This document shows positions 21,999 to 32,411 of a DNA stretch of 64,000 nucleotides, one piece after another. This DNA is from Arthrobacter ramosus (lineage in GTDB: Bacteria; Actinomycetota; Actinomycetes; Actinomycetales; Micrococcaceae). Within the stretch, counting starts at the first letter, position 1. Each line of letters opens with the position of its first letter. The stretch covers positions 2,170,001 through 2,234,000 of the forward strand of contig NZ_BAAAWN010000001.1 of NCBI RefSeq assembly GCF_039535095.1, in the 5' to 3' direction. Position numbers and translations under genes: made by a program. The notes under the pieces were generated by a model. That model saw only the letters and a list, made by a program, of their open reading frames with translations. It ran no database searches and had not been told where the DNA came from.

Positions 21999-22816
21999 TT
22001 GTCTACAAGGCCGCGGGACAACCGTGAAGCCAAACGGCGCATCAGGCAGATGGAAGCCAAGCGCGAGCTTCGGCGTGCACAGGGCAAGCGCCGCCGCCGG
22101 GACAATGTGATCGCCGTCGGTGTGGCCGCCGCCGCCCTGATTGCCGCCGTCGTGCTCCAACTCACGGTGTTCAACTCGAACCCGAGCGAATCGGAGTTCG
22201 CAGCGGCGCAGGCCGGGCTGAGTTCGCCGTCCGCCTCTGCGAACCCATCCGCTTCTGCCGCAGCGACAGGCTCGAATAGTGCCGGCATTCCCAAAGCGGA
22301 CACCGCCGCGGGTAAGACGTTCACTGGCCAGCTCAACCTCAATGGAGGGGCAGTCGGCGTCGAACTGGATGGCACAACAGCTCCCCAGGCCGCAGCCGTG
22401 TTCAAATCCCTGACTGATGCGGGTTATTACAGCGGGCTCAAGTGCCCTCGACTGACCACCGCTGACAACTTCTCGGTGCTGCAGTGCGGAGCCAAGGGGA
22501 CGGACACCACCGACGACCCCAACTTCCACTGGGGACCACTGGAGAACACCCCCGCCAACAACACCTACCCGGCCGGAACCATCGCTGTCGCCAGGACCGG
22601 CAACAACGCCTACGGCAACGGGCACCAATTCTTCATCGTGTACAAGGACACGGTCATTCCCCGGATTCTGCCGGCGGGTACACGATCGTCGGCAAGGTGA
22701 CGAGTGGCATGGATGTGGTGACGAAGATTGCCCAGGCAGGTATTAATCCGGGTAGCAGCGCCACCGACGGCGCCCCTGTGGCACCTGTCACGATAGACTC
22801 GTTTTCTCTGAAGTAA
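21999..22816 (+). pseudogene. Membrane-anchored cyclophilin-type peptidyl-prolyl isomerase, frameshifted near the C-terminus
   Basis: Start TTG 21999 with AGGAGG just upstream. A basic N-terminus (NREAKRRIRQMEAKRELRRA) precedes one membrane helix (NVIAVGVAAAALIAAVVLQL), a Ser/Ala linker and a cyclophilin domain (GGAVGVELDGTTAPQAAAVF, NTYPAGTIAVAR, NGHQFFIVYKDT). After KDTVIP the frame shifts by one base and resumes as DSAGGYTIVGKVTSGMDVV to the stop at 22816. One C is missing in the run at 22659-22662. The unshifted frame stops at 22700, giving a product without the last cyclophilin strands. The gene keeps its place between hisS and relA. Confidence 0.85.
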
Positions 22817-22881
22817 CCAGCCCGGGCCACGGTCCACGGCGCATTACCTTAGTAATCCCTCCAAGCGAAAGACTTTTAGCG

Positions 22882-24558
22882 GTGACAGACAGTCAGAAAT
22901 CCGACGAAACTGCAGTAGTGGCCAACGACGAAGAAATCCAGGCACCCGTAGCTGAGCAAACCGGCGTCGAGTCAGCCCCGGCAGAGCCCGTAGCTGCCCC
23001 GGTAGCCGACACCCCGGAAGAGCCCGTAACTGCCCCGGTAGCCGACACCCCGGAAGAGCCGGCCGCCCCGGAAGAGCCCGCTGCCCCGGAAGAGCCGGCT
23101 GTCCCGGTAGCCGACGCGGCAGAGCCCGCTGCCCCGGTAGCCGACGCGGCAGGAACCGAAGCGGCCGAGTCCGCCCCCAAGCCTGCTTCTCCGGCGCCAC
23201 GTCCGGCCCCCTCGCATGCACCCTCTCCCGCGGCATTTGCTGCCCGGCCGAAGGCAGCGGCCAGTGTGATTCCGGCCGCGCCGGCGGCCCAGCCCACGGC
23301 TGTGTCCCTTGCGGAGGCCGCCAAATGGGGGCGAGCGGAGGGTGACGGCCACGTCTTCCTGACCATCGATGGCGAAGAGCAGCCGGTGGGACAGTACCCG
23401 GGCGTGAGCACTGACGAGGCGCTGGCATACTTCGCCCGGAAGTACGACGACGTGGTCGCCCAGATCGTTTTGATGGAACACCGCGTGGAGTCCAAGGCCC
23501 CGGCCACGGACATGCAGAAGACGGTCGAGCACCTGCGCGAGCAGCTGGCTGAGCGCAACATGGTAGGCGATATCCGCACTGCGGAAGCCCGTCTCGATGC
23601 CTTGGCCGGACAGATCTCCGAATTGGAGAAGTCCGAGAAGGCAGCGCACGACGCCGCCCGCTCCGCAGAGCTCGCGGCACGCGAGGCGATCGTGGCCGAA
23701 GCCGAATCCATCGCGTCCCAGGACCCGTCCCAGGTCCAGTGGAAGACGTCGAGCGCCCGCATGAACGAACTCTTCGAGAGTTGGAAGACAGCGCAAAAGA
23801 ACGGCATCCGGCTTGGACGAAGCAACGAGGACGCACTGTGGAAGCGGTTCCGCTCGGCCCGTACCGTCTTCGACCGTCACCGCCGCGCCTACTTCTCGCA
23901 GTTGGACAGCACCAACTCGGCCGCCAAGGTCGCCAAGGAACAGCTGATCGTCGAGGCCGAAGCCCTCTCCAGTTCCACGGACTGGGGTTTCGCGGCGGGC
24001 GAATACCGCCGGCTCATGGACCAGTGGAAGGCTACGCCCCGCGCGAGCCGCAAGGACGACGACGCCCTCTGGCTCCGGTTCCGTGCCGCGCAGGACGTCT
24101 TCTTCAGCAACCGCCAGGCTGCCAACGATGAGATCGACCAGCAGTACACAGCGAACCTTTCCGTCAAGGAAGAGCTCATTGTCGAGGCCCAGGCCCTGCT
24201 GCCGATCACGGATCTCAATGCTGCCAAGAAGGCCCTCCAGTCCATCCGTGACCGCTGGGAAGAAGCCGGAAAGGTCCCCCGCGCCGACATGGGCAGGATC
24301 GAAGCCGGCCTGCGCAAGGTTGAGGACGCCGTCCACGAAGCCGAAGAGGACAAGTGGCGCCGGAGCAACCCGGAGACCAAGGCCCGCACCAACAGCGCCC
24401 TGTCGCAGCTGGAGGCGGCCATCGCCGGTCTGAGGGAAGACCTGGAAAAGGCCGAAAAGGCCGGAGACCAGCGCCGCATCAAGAATGCACGTGAGGCCCT
24501 TGAGGCCCGCGAGGCTTGGCTCGACCAGATCCAGCGCTCGGCCGGCGATCTCGCCTAA
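22882..24558 (+). CDS. DUF349 domain-containing protein
   Basis: A 558-aa cytoplasmic protein. Residues 1-140 are a disordered Pro/Ala/Glu region with VADTPEEP repeats; the rest is a series of DUF349 helical repeats with recurrent E-A-L-W-x-R-F-R-x-A units (NEDALWKRFRSARTVFDRHR, DDDALWLRFRAAQDVFFSNR). DUF349 proteins are widespread in Actinobacteria, often near relA; the function is not established. The GTG 22882 follows the cyclophilin stop by 65 bp and a terminator follows the gene. Confidence 0.88.
   Translation: MTDSQKSDETAVVANDEEIQAPVAEQTGVESAPAEPVAAPVADTPEEPVTAPVADTPEEPAAPEEPAAPEEPAVPVADAAEPAAPVADAAGTEAAESAPKPASPAPRPAPSHAPSPAAFAARPKAAASVIPAAPAAQPTAVSLAEAAKWGRAEGDGHVFLTIDGEEQPVGQYPGVSTDEALAYFARKYDDVVAQIVLMEHRVESKAPATDMQKTVEHLREQLAERNMVGDIRTAEARLDALAGQISELEKSEKAAHDAARSAELAAREAIVAEAESIASQDPSQVQWKTSSARMNELFESWKTAQKNGIRLGRSNEDALWKRFRSARTVFDRHRRAYFSQLDSTNSAAKVAKEQLIVEAEALSSSTDWGFAAGEYRRLMDQWKATPRASRKDDDALWLRFRAAQDVFFSNRQAANDEIDQQYTANLSVKEELIVEAQALLPITDLNAAKKALQSIRDRWEEAGKVPRADMGRIEAGLRKVEDAVHEAEEDKWRRSNPETKARTNSALSQLEAAIAGLREDLEKAEKAGDQRRIKNAREALEAREAWLDQIQRSAGDLA
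22987..23160 (+). repeat. Coding tandem repeats (36-bp units and degenerate copies)
   Basis: Two near-identical 36-bp units at 22987-23022 and 23023-23058 (one base apart), followed by shorter degenerate units, encode PVADTPEEP/APEEPAAPEEP. The tract is in frame and sits in the disordered head of the DUF349 protein, so copy number could vary without breaking the gene. Confidence 0.8.
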
Positions 24559-24591
24559 CAGCATGGGCTGACAGTAGTACCTGAGCTGACA

Positions 24592-24629
24592 GGCTCCGTC
24601 CTGGTTATCCACATAACCGGGACGGGGCC
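24592..24629 (+). terminator. Terminator after the DUF349 gene
   Basis: Arms 24592-24608 and 24613-24629 form a 17-bp stem with two G-U pairs and a 4-nt loop. Located 33 bp after the stop, ahead of the AbiEi-like gene. Confidence 0.75.
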
Positions 24630-24664
24630 TGTTCCCGTTGCGGCGGCCACGCGATGATTGCTGA

Positions 24665-25330
24665 ATGGCCCTAGGATTCCCGCCCCCGCAACAACAGGAC
24701 TTCCCTGCCCAGGAACTTTACGCGCCTAGCCCGATGTTCACGTGGGCCGAGCTTCAATCGATGGCCGCGGACGGGGTGCTCACCCCGCTTTACGAGAAGA
24801 GCTTCATTCCTCCCGGGCTGGATGTCACGCCTAGGCTCCGCGCCCGCGCGGCCGCGCTGGTGGTTCCGGATCGCATTCGCAGGAAGGTCATTGCGGGCCG
24901 CATGACAGCGGCCTGGATCTACGGTTGCGCGGATGCCCCTGAGAGGCTTTCGCTCCTGGTGGACACCAAACACCGTATATCGAGCCTGCGTTCGGCCCGG
25001 GGCTGCATCCTCCACGAAGTCCGCTTGGGCCAACTGGACGTGGTCAGCATCGGCGGGCTGCTCGTGACCAGTCCCCTGCGGACGGCCGTGGATGTGGCGC
25101 TCCACGTCGAAGCCAGCAGAGCCGTGCCGGCGCTGAGAATGCTGCTGTCCCAGGATGAGTTGGGTGTCCGGCTGCGGCTCTTGACCCTCGCGGTGGAGGC
25201 GTCCGCAAGGGTGCCCCACAAGAAGGCTGCTTTGCGCAAGCTCGCGGCGCTGGCTTTGACCGCTGACGCGCCGGCTCAAATCGCTGACGCGCCGCAGGCC
25301 GAGGTATTCCCACCTGAGGCGGCCGCCTGA
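24665..25330 (+). CDS. AbiEi-like / winged-helix hypothetical protein
   Basis: A 221-aa protein. The order of an N-terminal helical region (FTWAELQSMAADGVLTPLYE), a mid-region WIYGCADAPERLSLLVDTKH and the motif LLVTSPLRTAVDVALHVEAS resembles the AbiEi-antitoxin-like families that are numerous in Actinobacteria (SPxRTxxDxA motif). No AbiEii nucleotidyltransferase toxin lies beside it, so a toxin-antitoxin role is doubtful here. It converges on relA with 11 bp between stops. Function not assigned. Confidence 0.6.
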   Translation: MALGFPPPQQQDFPAQELYAPSPMFTWAELQSMAADGVLTPLYEKSFIPPGLDVTPRLRARAAALVVPDRIRRKVIAGRMTAAWIYGCADAPERLSLLVDTKHRISSLRSARGCILHEVRLGQLDVVSIGGLLVTSPLRTAVDVALHVEASRAVPALRMLLSQDELGVRLRLLTLAVEASARVPHKKAALRKLAALALTADAPAQIADAPQAEVFPPEAAA

Positions 25331-25341
25331 GTTGCTACAGC

Positions 25342-27735
25342 TTAGCTTCTCCTGCGGTTCCCCGTGGTCCTGTAGACATCGAAGACGCCGTCGATCCTGC
25401 GCACGGCACTGAGCACGTGGTGCAGGTACTTCGGATCGCCCATTTCGAAAGCGAAGCGGGAGATGGCAACCCGGTCGCTGGATGTGTGCACCGAAGCAGC
25501 CAGGATGTTGACGTGGTTTTCCGACAGCACGCGGGTGACGTCCGAGAGCAACGACTTCCGGTCCAGTGCTTCCACCTGGATCTCAACCAGGAAGACGCTG
25601 GATTGGGTCGGAGCCCATTCAACCTCGACGATGCGATCGGGCTGGTCACGGAGATCCGAGACATTCGTACAGTCCGTGCGGTGCACCGACACGCCCGAGC
25701 CCCGCGTCACGAACCCGAGGATCGGATCGGGCGGTACGGGCGTGCAGCAACGGGCCAGCTTCACCCAGACGTCGCCCACACCGCGCACAATGACGCCGGA
25801 GTCCGAGTACCGGGTCTTCTGGAGTTGCGAGGGAATACTGACTTCGTCCAGGTCCTCATCGGGCGTCTCATGGCCGCCAAGGTGCTCCATGAGTTTTTCC
25901 ATGACGGACTGAGCCGAAGTATGTCCATCGCCCACACCGGCATACAGGCCGGAAATGTCGACGTAGTGGAATTCCTCCGCCACCGTGGACAGGGCGTCAT
26001 GTGTCATGAGCCGTTGCAGGGGCAGGTTCTGCTTGCGCATGGCCCGGGTCAGCTGGTCCTTGCCGCGTTCGATGGCCTCTTCGCGGCGTTCCTTGCTGAA
26101 CCACTGCCGGATCTTGTTGCGGGCCCGGGCGCTCTTGACGAAATGCTGCCAGTCCTGGCTTGGTCCTGCGCCCTCGGCCTTGGAGGTGAAGATCTCCACC
26201 CAGTCGCCGTGATTGAGCTCGCTGTTAAGCGGAACCAGCTTGCCGTTGACCCGCGCACCGATGGTCCGGTGACCCACCTCGGTGTGCACTGCGTAAGCGA
26301 AGTCCACCGGCGTCGATCCTGCGGGAAGGGCCATGACCTCACCCTTGGGGGTGAAGACGAACACCTCCCGGGCGTTGATCTCAAAACGCAGCGAGTCCAG
26401 GAATTCGCCCGGATCCGACGTTTCCTGCTGCCAGTCGACCAACGAACGCAGCCAACCCATGTCGCCGTCCTTGGGACTCCCCGGGCCAACGGCGGTCCGG
26501 TTGGGCTGATCCTTGTACTTCCAGTGAGCCGCCACACCATACTCGGCCCGGCGGTGCATTTCGTGGGTACGGATCTGGATCTCGACGGGTTTGCCCCCGG
26601 GCCCGATGACGGTGGTGTGCAAGGACTGGTACATGTTGAACTTCGGCATGGCGATGTAGTCCTTGAACCGCCCCGGCAGGGGGTTCCAACGCGAATGCAA
26701 GGTGCCAAGAGCTGCGTAACAGTCCCGGACGGAGTCCACGAGGACGCGCACGCCCATGAGGTCGTTGATGTCGTCGAAGTCCTTGTCCCGGACGATCATC
26801 TTCTGGTAGATCGAGTAGTAATGCTTGGGGCGGCCCGTGATGGTGGCCTTGATGCGGGCGACGCGCAGGTCTTCGGCAATCTGGTTGCGGATGACGCTCA
26901 GGCTCTTCTCGCGCTCCGGAGTGCGGTCCCCCACCATCCGGACGATTTCTTCATACACCTTCGGGTACAGAGCGGCGAAGGAGAGATCCTCAAGTTCCCA
27001 TTTGATGGTGTTCATGCCGAGGCGGTGGGCCAGCGGCGCAAAGATCTCAAGTGTTTCGCGCGCTTTGCGTGCGGATGATTCAGCGGAAACAAAGCGCCAC
27101 GTACGGGCATTGTGTAGGCGGTCGGCGAGCTTGATCATCAGCACCCGGATGTCCTTGGCCATGGCCACGACCATCTTGCGGACAGTCTCGGACTGTGCAG
27201 CCTCACCGAATTGGACCTTGTCCAGCTTGGTGACACCGTCCACGAGCATCGCGACCTCCGGGCCGAAATCGCGCGTCAGGTCAGCGAGGGTGTAGGGAGT
27301 GTCCTCCACAGTGTCGTGCAAGAGTGCAGCGGCCAGGGTTGTGCCGGTGAGCCCCAATTCAGCCAGGATCGTGGCCACTGCCACGGGGTGCGTGATGTAC
27401 GGATCGCCGCTCTTCCGCTTCTGCCCCTGATGGCTGCGCTCGGCCACGGTAAAGGCCCGCTGGATGAGGTCGAGGTCTTCCTTGGGGTTGTTTGCCCTGA
27501 CTGTCCGCAGGAGCGGTTCGAGGATGGGCGAATAGGTGCTCGTGCCCCGTCCAGTCAATTTCGCCAGCCTCGAGCGCGTCCGCTCGCGCCGTCCGGGGAA
27601 CGTCGGGCGCACGCCCGGGCTGTCCACGGGCACACCATCAACGGTGCTTCCCGTAGCTGCAGTTGCGGTGCCGGGCACGCGGCTCAGGCCGTCCTCTCCG
27701 CCCGCCGGCAGCGCCGACGTCGTACGTTCCTCCAC
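25342..27735 (-). CDS. relA: Bifunctional (p)ppGpp synthetase/hydrolase (Rel)
   Basis: The 797-aa long RSH enzyme has all domains. The HD hydrolase ([20 protein letters not shown]) is near residue 140, the synthetase carries [20 protein letters not shown], and a TGS domain follows ([20 protein letters not shown]). The zinc-finger region has [20 protein letters not shown], and a C-terminal ACT domain ends the protein. It controls the stringent response and binds the ribosome through the C-terminal half. Both catalytic sites look intact. The GTG start 27735 has AGAGG upstream. It follows secF after a terminator. Confidence 0.97.
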   Translation of the reverse strand: MEERTTSALPAGGEDGLSRVPGTATAATGSTVDGVPVDSPGVRPTFPGRRERTRSRLAKLTGRGTSTYSPILEPLLRTVRANNPKEDLDLIQRAFTVAERSHQGQKRKSGDPYITHPVAVATILAELGLTGTTLAAALLHDTVEDTPYTLADLTRDFGPEVAMLVDGVTKLDKVQFGEAAQSETVRKMVVAMAKDIRVLMIKLADRLHNARTWRFVSAESSARKARETLEIFAPLAHRLGMNTIKWELEDLSFAALYPKVYEEIVRMVGDRTPEREKSLSVIRNQIAEDLRVARIKATITGRPKHYYSIYQKMIVRDKDFDDINDLMGVRVLVDSVRDCYAALGTLHSRWNPLPGRFKDYIAMPKFNMYQSLHTTVIGPGGKPVEIQIRTHEMHRRAEYGVAAHWKYKDQPNRTAVGPGSPKDGDMGWLRSLVDWQQETSDPGEFLDSLRFEINAREVFVFTPKGEVMALPAGSTPVDFAYAVHTEVGHRTIGARVNGKLVPLNSELNHGDWVEIFTSKAEGAGPSQDWQHFVKSARARNKIRQWFSKERREEAIERGKDQLTRAMRKQNLPLQRLMTHDALSTVAEEFHYVDISGLYAGVGDGHTSAQSVMEKLMEHLGGHETPDEDLDEVSIPSQLQKTRYSDSGVIVRGVGDVWVKLARCCTPVPPDPILGFVTRGSGVSVHRTDCTNVSDLRDQPDRIVEVEWAPTQSSVFLVEIQVEALDRKSLLSDVTRVLSENHVNILAASVHTSSDRVAISRFAFEMGDPKYLHHVLSAVRRIDGVFDVYRTTGNRRRS

Positions 27736-27830
27736 AAAAGCACCTCTCGCGACTGACTTAATTCTCCCAGTCTATTCCCGCTGGTGACCTGTCCAAGAAC
27801 CGGTACCCAGATGACGGATCCAGGAACGGA

Positions 27831-27868
27831 AAGGGCCGGTCACCTCTTTTCAGCGGTGACCGGCCCTT
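27831..27868 (-). terminator. Terminator after secF
   Basis: Perfect 14-bp stem AAGGGCCGGTCACC (27831-27844) with GGTGACCGGCCCTT (27855-27868) and a 10-nt loop containing TTTT. It lies 16 bp beyond the secF stop and upstream of relA, so it ends the yajC-secDF unit. Confidence 0.85.
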
Positions 27869-27883
27869 CAACGGGAAACCAGG

Positions 27884-28897
27884 CTAAACGGCGGCGGCTT
27901 CCGAGTTCGCGCTGGCGGCTGCCGCGCGTCGGGTTGCCACCTTCTTGGCCTGCTTCTGCAACTCGGGTTCGCTCTGGCGCAGCCAGGCGTAGAGCGGAGC
28001 CGCGATGAAGATCGTGGCCGCTGTACCGATCAGGATGCCGACGAACAACGCGAGGGACAGGTCCCGGAGCGTGCCTGCTCCCAACAATCCGGCACCGATG
28101 AAAAGAATCGCGGCGACGGGCAATACTGCCACCATCATGGTGTTGATGGAGCGCACCAGGGTCTGGTTGACGGCAAGGTTCACCTCTTCGGCGAAAGTGC
28201 GCCGGCTGGAGGTGGTGATGTCCGAGGTGTTTTCACGGATCTTGTCGAAAACCACCACGGTGTCGTAAAGCGAGTAGCTGAGAACCGTCAGGAAGCCGAT
28301 GATGGCCGACGGTGTCACCTCGAAGTCGCTCAATGAGTAGATACCGGCCGTGCAGAACATCGTGACCAGCATGCCCGCAAGGGCAGAAACCGACATCTTC
28401 CAGGTACGGAAGTACAAAGCCATCAAAAGAGCGGCCAGGCCCACGAACACCGCGAGGCCGATCAGTGCCTGCTTGGTGACATCCTGCCCCCAGGTGGGGC
28501 CGATGAAGGTCGAGGTGACCTGGTTTTCGGTGACGCCATAGGCCTTTGCGAGATCCGTTTTGATCTTGATGGTCTGGTCATCGCTGAGTTTGTCGGTCTG
28601 GATACGCATGGTGCTGCCGGCGACGTTGGCGACGCGCGGAACGGCACCGGGAACGACGTCGTGGACTGCCTTTTCGCCCGGGGCGGACTCGGTGGTCTTC
28701 ACATTGGACACCGTGAACTCGGAACCGCCCCGGAAGTCGATTCCGAGGTTGTAGCCGCCCTTGACCACCGGCAGGAGGATGGAGATCGCCACTGCCACTG
28801 CGGCGATGATGAACCAGATCTTCTTGCTGGATACGAAGTTGTAAGAGCGCTTGCCCGTGTAGAGCTCGTTGCCGAACTTTGCGAAGCTCGTGGTCAT
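27884..28897 (-). CDS. secF: Protein translocase subunit SecF
   Basis: Membrane partner of SecD that uses proton motive force to pull proteins through SecYEG. 337 aa with six membrane segments; the large periplasmic loop starts GIDFRGGSEFTV, and VLSYSLYDTVVVFDKIRENT carries the conserved membrane acidic and arginine residues. The ATG overlaps the secD stop by one base (TAATG). The Ala-rich tail (TRRAAAASANSEAAAV) is low complexity. Confidence 0.97.
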   Translation of the reverse strand: MTTSFAKFGNELYTGKRSYNFVSSKKIWFIIAAVAVAISILLPVVKGGYNLGIDFRGGSEFTVSNVKTTESAPGEKAVHDVVPGAVPRVANVAGSTMRIQTDKLSDDQTIKIKTDLAKAYGVTENQVTSTFIGPTWGQDVTKQALIGLAVFVGLAALLMALYFRTWKMSVSALAGMLVTMFCTAGIYSLSDFEVTPSAIIGFLTVLSYSLYDTVVVFDKIRENTSDITTSSRRTFAEEVNLAVNQTLVRSINTMMVAVLPVAAILFIGAGLLGAGTLRDLSLALFVGILIGTAATIFIAAPLYAWLRQSEPELQKQAKKVATRRAAAASANSEAAAV

Positions 28898-30651
28898 TAC
28901 TTCTCCTCCTTGGTGCCGTTGGAAGAACCAGCCAGCTGAGCTTGCTTCTCGGCAAGCCGACGTTCGGCGATGGTCATACGGCGCTCGGCTTCCGCGGCAG
29001 CACCGGTGTTGCGCGCGCGCACGACGGCGGGCTTCTCCGTCGGCGTGCGGAGCCTGCCGGCACCGCGGTACAGCGGCACGGCGCCCAGGCGCTCAGGGTC
29101 GAGGCCGGAGAAGCGGTGCCCTTCCCCGAAGAACTTGGTCCGGGACAGCACCTGGAGCGTGGGGTGCGTGAACATGAACACCACCAGGAGGTCCGCCAGC
29201 GCGGTGAGGCCAAGGGTGAAGGCGAAGCCGCGGACGTTTCCAACAGCGACGAAGTACAACACCAGGGCAGCGAGCAAGTTGACGGCCTTGGACGCAAGCA
29301 CGGTGCGCTTGGCGCGCTTCCAACCATTTGCGACAGCGGACACGAGGCCCTTGCCTTCACGAAGTTCGTCACGGATGCGCTCGAAGTACACGATGAAGGA
29401 GTCGGCTGTCTGGCCAATGGCGACGATGAGACCAGCCACACCGGCCAGGGACAGCCGGTAGTTTTCAGTCCAGCCAAGGATCGCGATGGCGAGGTACGTG
29501 AGTCCGCCGGCCACCACGAGGGAGAGGATCGTGACGAAGCCCAAGGCCCGGTACTGGAAGAGCGAATAGACCACCACGAGCAGGAGCCCGATCACACCGG
29601 CCAGCAGGCCAAGACGCAGCTGCTCGCCACCGAGGGTGGCGGAAATCTGTTCCTCGGACTGGATATCGAAGCTGATGGGCAAAGCGCCGTAGCGGAGCTG
29701 GTCCGACAAGGCCTGTGCGGAGGCTTGCGTGAAGTTGCCGGTGATCTGCGGCTTGCCGTCGGTGATGACGGCGAGGGCACGAGGCGCGGAAATGACCTGG
29801 TCATCCAGGACGATGGCGAACTGGGCTTTGGGGTCGTTGCCGCCCTGTGCCTGCGATGCCACGTAGAACTGGTTGAGCCTCTGGGTAACGTCCTTGAAGG
29901 TCTTGGTGGCGTTGGAATCGAACGTGATAGTGACGCCCCACGCATTGGTGACCGAGCCCTGTGCGCCCTGGACGGGATCGAAGGAGGACGAAACGATGTC
30001 CTGGCCCTTCACCTCGACCGGGCCAAGGATGTATTTAACGGCAGGAGTCTTGGCAGTTGCGGGCTCGCAGGTCACCAGCGGCTTGGCGGGATCTGAGCGC
30101 GGCTGCTTGTCCTGGGCCGGATTGACGCAGTCCAGGGCTTCGAAGGCCTTGTAGACGTCCGCTGTCACCCAGTTGCTGTCGCTGGCGTTGGCCGGCGCGG
30201 CCGTGGGCTTGGGCAGGCTCGCGTCCGGCGTCCGTGATGCGACCGGAACGGCCGCAGGGTCTCCGGTGGTGATCACCGGACGGAAGTTCATGTCGGCAGA
30301 TGCCTGGATCAGTGCACGGGTTTCCGAACTTGGCGTCCCGGGAAGGCTTACCACGACGTTACGGCCGGACTGCGTGGTGATTTCCGCTTCGGCAACGCCG
30401 GAGCTGTCAACGCGTTGACGGATAATCGCGACGGCCTGGTTCAACTGTTCTTCGTTGATGCCGGTAGATCCTTCGACCTTGGGCGCGAGAATCATTTGCG
30501 TGCCGCCCTCGAGGTCAAGCGCGAGCTTTGGGGCCCAGCTGGCGTGACCAGTGAGAACACCGCCACCGAGGACTGCTGTCAGTACAGCGAATATTGCGAC
30601 AAGCCAGATCAGCACCCTGCGGGCTGCATTTTTGTGGCCGGTTCGTGCCAT
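28897..30651 (-). CDS. secD: Protein translocase subunit SecD
   Basis: 584 aa. The first membrane helix (VLIWLVAIFAVLTAVLGGGV) is followed by LALDLEGGTQMILAPK, the SecD signature, then the P1 head domain and, from about residue 380, five membrane segments with GVIGLLLVVVYSLFQYRALG and DSFIVYFERIRDELREGKG. An insert in P1 of about 80 residues (PDASLPKPTAAPANASDSNW onward) is typical of Actinobacteria. C-terminal tail is basic. It forms a unit with yajC and secF. Confidence 0.97.
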   Translation of the reverse strand: MARTGHKNAARRVLIWLVAIFAVLTAVLGGGVLTGHASWAPKLALDLEGGTQMILAPKVEGSTGINEEQLNQAVAIIRQRVDSSGVAEAEITTQSGRNVVVSLPGTPSSETRALIQASADMNFRPVITTGDPAAVPVASRTPDASLPKPTAAPANASDSNWVTADVYKAFEALDCVNPAQDKQPRSDPAKPLVTCEPATAKTPAVKYILGPVEVKGQDIVSSSFDPVQGAQGSVTNAWGVTITFDSNATKTFKDVTQRLNQFYVASQAQGGNDPKAQFAIVLDDQVISAPRALAVITDGKPQITGNFTQASAQALSDQLRYGALPISFDIQSEEQISATLGGEQLRLGLLAGVIGLLLVVVYSLFQYRALGFVTILSLVVAGGLTYLAIAILGWTENYRLSLAGVAGLIVAIGQTADSFIVYFERIRDELREGKGLVSAVANGWKRAKRTVLASKAVNLLAALVLYFVAVGNVRGFAFTLGLTALADLLVVFMFTHPTLQVLSRTKFFGEGHRFSGLDPERLGAVPLYRGAGRLRTPTEKPAVVRARNTGAAAEAERRMTIAERRLAEKQAQLAGSSNGTKEEK

Positions 30652-30760
30652 GTTCGATCTTCCTGTTGATGACGGAACAGCCGCCGACGTGCACTGGTGA
30701 GCGCAGGCCGGCGGCGATTCATTGCCGTAGAACTATTCCCGCTTGTAGAGCGGGTACGGG

Positions 30761-31153
30761 CTAGCTGTCCTTCTTGCCCTCATCATTGAGGCGCTTGAGG
30801 CTTTCCTCCGGGGTCTCCGTGGATGCCGACGCGTCGGTGTCAGCGGCCGTCAGCGACGACGCGTCATCCGGAACGTCAACTGAGGCCTCCTCGACGGGCT
30901 CAACAATCTTGGTAACGGCCTGGCGGTGCACCGTGGCGAGGTTGCCCGGAGACAGTTCAAGGACAACTTTGTTCTCAGCGTCGTCCATCGAGACGATCCG
31001 GCCGAACAAACCAAAACTGGTCATGACGTCAACGCCGGGAGCGAACTGGGACTGCAGCTTGGCCTGCGTTTGCTGCGTCTTTTTGTTGCGGCGGAACATC
31101 ATGAAGATGAAAACGCCAAGCATGGCAAACAGCAGGATTGTCATTGGATCCAC
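30761..31153 (-). CDS. yajC: Preprotein translocase accessory subunit YajC
   Basis: 130 aa with one N-terminal membrane helix (ILLFAMLGVFIFMMFRRNKK), the YajC domain (FAPGVDVMTSFGLFGRIVSM) and an acidic C-terminal tail. Starts could be GTG 31153 or ATG 31144 (MTILLF); no convincing ribosome binding site separates them. It precedes secD by about 110 bp and follows ruvB, the conserved order. Confidence 0.93.
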   Translation of the reverse strand: MDPMTILLFAMLGVFIFMMFRRNKKTQQTQAKLQSQFAPGVDVMTSFGLFGRIVSMDDAENKVVLELSPGNLATVHRQAVTKIVEPVEEASVDVPDDASSLTAADTDASASTETPEESLKRLNDEGKKDS

Positions 31154-31334
31154 AGGGAAGTTCCGTTCTTTACTTACGTTTTTGGTTTCACGGCTATGTC
31201 TGCCCGGTGGATCCGGCGGCCGTGGAGCTTTCCCCCACTTGGCCGCACAATGCTCCGACGGGCGGGCACAGAACCAAGGACTCGAACGTGCCGAGTGTCA
31301 TACCAGTCTAGAGGCTAAAGCTGAATAGATCGTG

Positions 31335-32411
31335 CTAACGGCCGGTATCGATGATTTCGGCCTCATTTTCGCTGTCCTCGAACAACGCCAGCGGGTCCTG
31401 CCCGAACACTCCTGCCGGCACCGCATACCCAAGGTGTGTCCATGCGGACGCCATGGCAATCCTGCCCCGCGGCGTCCGCCCCAAAAGGCCTTCGCGCACG
31501 AGGTACGGCTCGGCGACCGTTTCGACGGTCTCCGGCTCCTCCCCGACGGCGATCGCGAGGGTGGAGAGCCCCACGGGACCACCGTTGAACTTGAGGATCA
31601 AGGCCTCCAGTACGGCACGGTCCAAGCGGTCCAAGCCGCGCTGGTCCACTTCATACATGTCCAACGCGGCGGAGGCGGCACGGGCATCGATCTGCTCGAT
31701 GCCGTGGACCAAAGCCCAGTCCCGGACACGGCGCAGCAGCCGGTTGGCGATACGCGGAGTTCCACGCGAACGGCCCGCGATCTCGCTGAACCCGGCCGAG
31801 TTGACCTTAAGATCAAGCAATCCGGCCGAGCGACGCAGAACCAATTCAAGCTCCGCCACGGAATAGAACTCCAAGTGCCCGGTAAAACCAAAACGGTCAC
31901 GCAGCGGACCAGGCAGCAGGCCAGCCCGTGTGGTGGCGCCAACGAGGGTGAACGGCGGCAGCTCAAGCGGAATAGCAGTGGCGCCCGCACCCTTGCCCAC
32001 CACGATGTCCACCCGGAAATCTTCCATGGCCATGTACAGCATTTCCTCTGCAGGCCGGGACATCCGGTGGATTTCGTCGAGGAACAGGACCTCGCCCTCA
32101 GAGAGCGAGGAGAGGATGGCAGCGAGATCTCCCGCGTGCTGGATGGCGGGCCCGCTGCTGATGCGCAAGGGAGCGTTCATCTCGGCAGCGATGATCATGG
32201 AGAGCGTGGTCTTGCCCAACCCCGGGGGGCCCGAAAGCAGGACGTGGTCCGCGCTGCGGCCGCGCATCCTCGAGGCCTCCAGTACGAGCGAGAGCTGCTT
32301 TCGGACGCGGTGCTGGCCTACGAAGTCGTGCAGGTTCTTCGGGCGCAGTGCGGCCTCGATGATGCGCTCTTCGGGTTCCTCTCCCCCGGTCACGAGGGAC
32401 TGCTCAGCCAC
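31335..32411 (-). CDS. ruvB: Holliday junction branch migration helicase RuvB
   Basis: AAA+ motor of the RuvABC resolvasome, 358 aa. Walker [10 protein letters not shown], Walker B LFLDEIHR, sensor 1 GATTRAGLL, sensor 2 [13 protein letters not shown] and the C-terminal winged helix are all present. The GTG start 32411 lies inside the ruvA stop region (8-bp overlap). Confidence 0.98.
   Translation of the reverse strand: MAEQSLVTGGEEPEERIIEAALRPKNLHDFVGQHRVRKQLSLVLEASRMRGRSADHVLLSGPPGLGKTTLSMIIAAEMNAPLRISSGPAIQHAGDLAAILSSLSEGEVLFLDEIHRMSRPAEEMLYMAMEDFRVDIVVGKGAGATAIPLELPPFTLVGATTRAGLLPGPLRDRFGFTGHLEFYSVAELELVLRRSAGLLDLKVNSAGFSEIAGRSRGTPRIANRLLRRVRDWALVHGIEQIDARAASAALDMYEVDQRGLDRLDRAVLEALILKFNGGPVGLSTLAIAVGEEPETVETVAEPYLVREGLLGRTPRGRIAMASAWTHLGYAVPAGVFGQDPLALFEDSENEAEIIDTGR

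Noticed and set aside
24665..25330. AbiEi-like protein as half of a toxin-antitoxin system
   Set aside because: No AbiEii-type nucleotidyltransferase or other toxin gene is next to it; neighbours are DUF349 and relA.
28879..30096. Long plus-strand frame opposite secD (405 codons)
   Set aside because: Shadow of secD; composition is low complexity His/Glu/Gly and no start site or family is visible.
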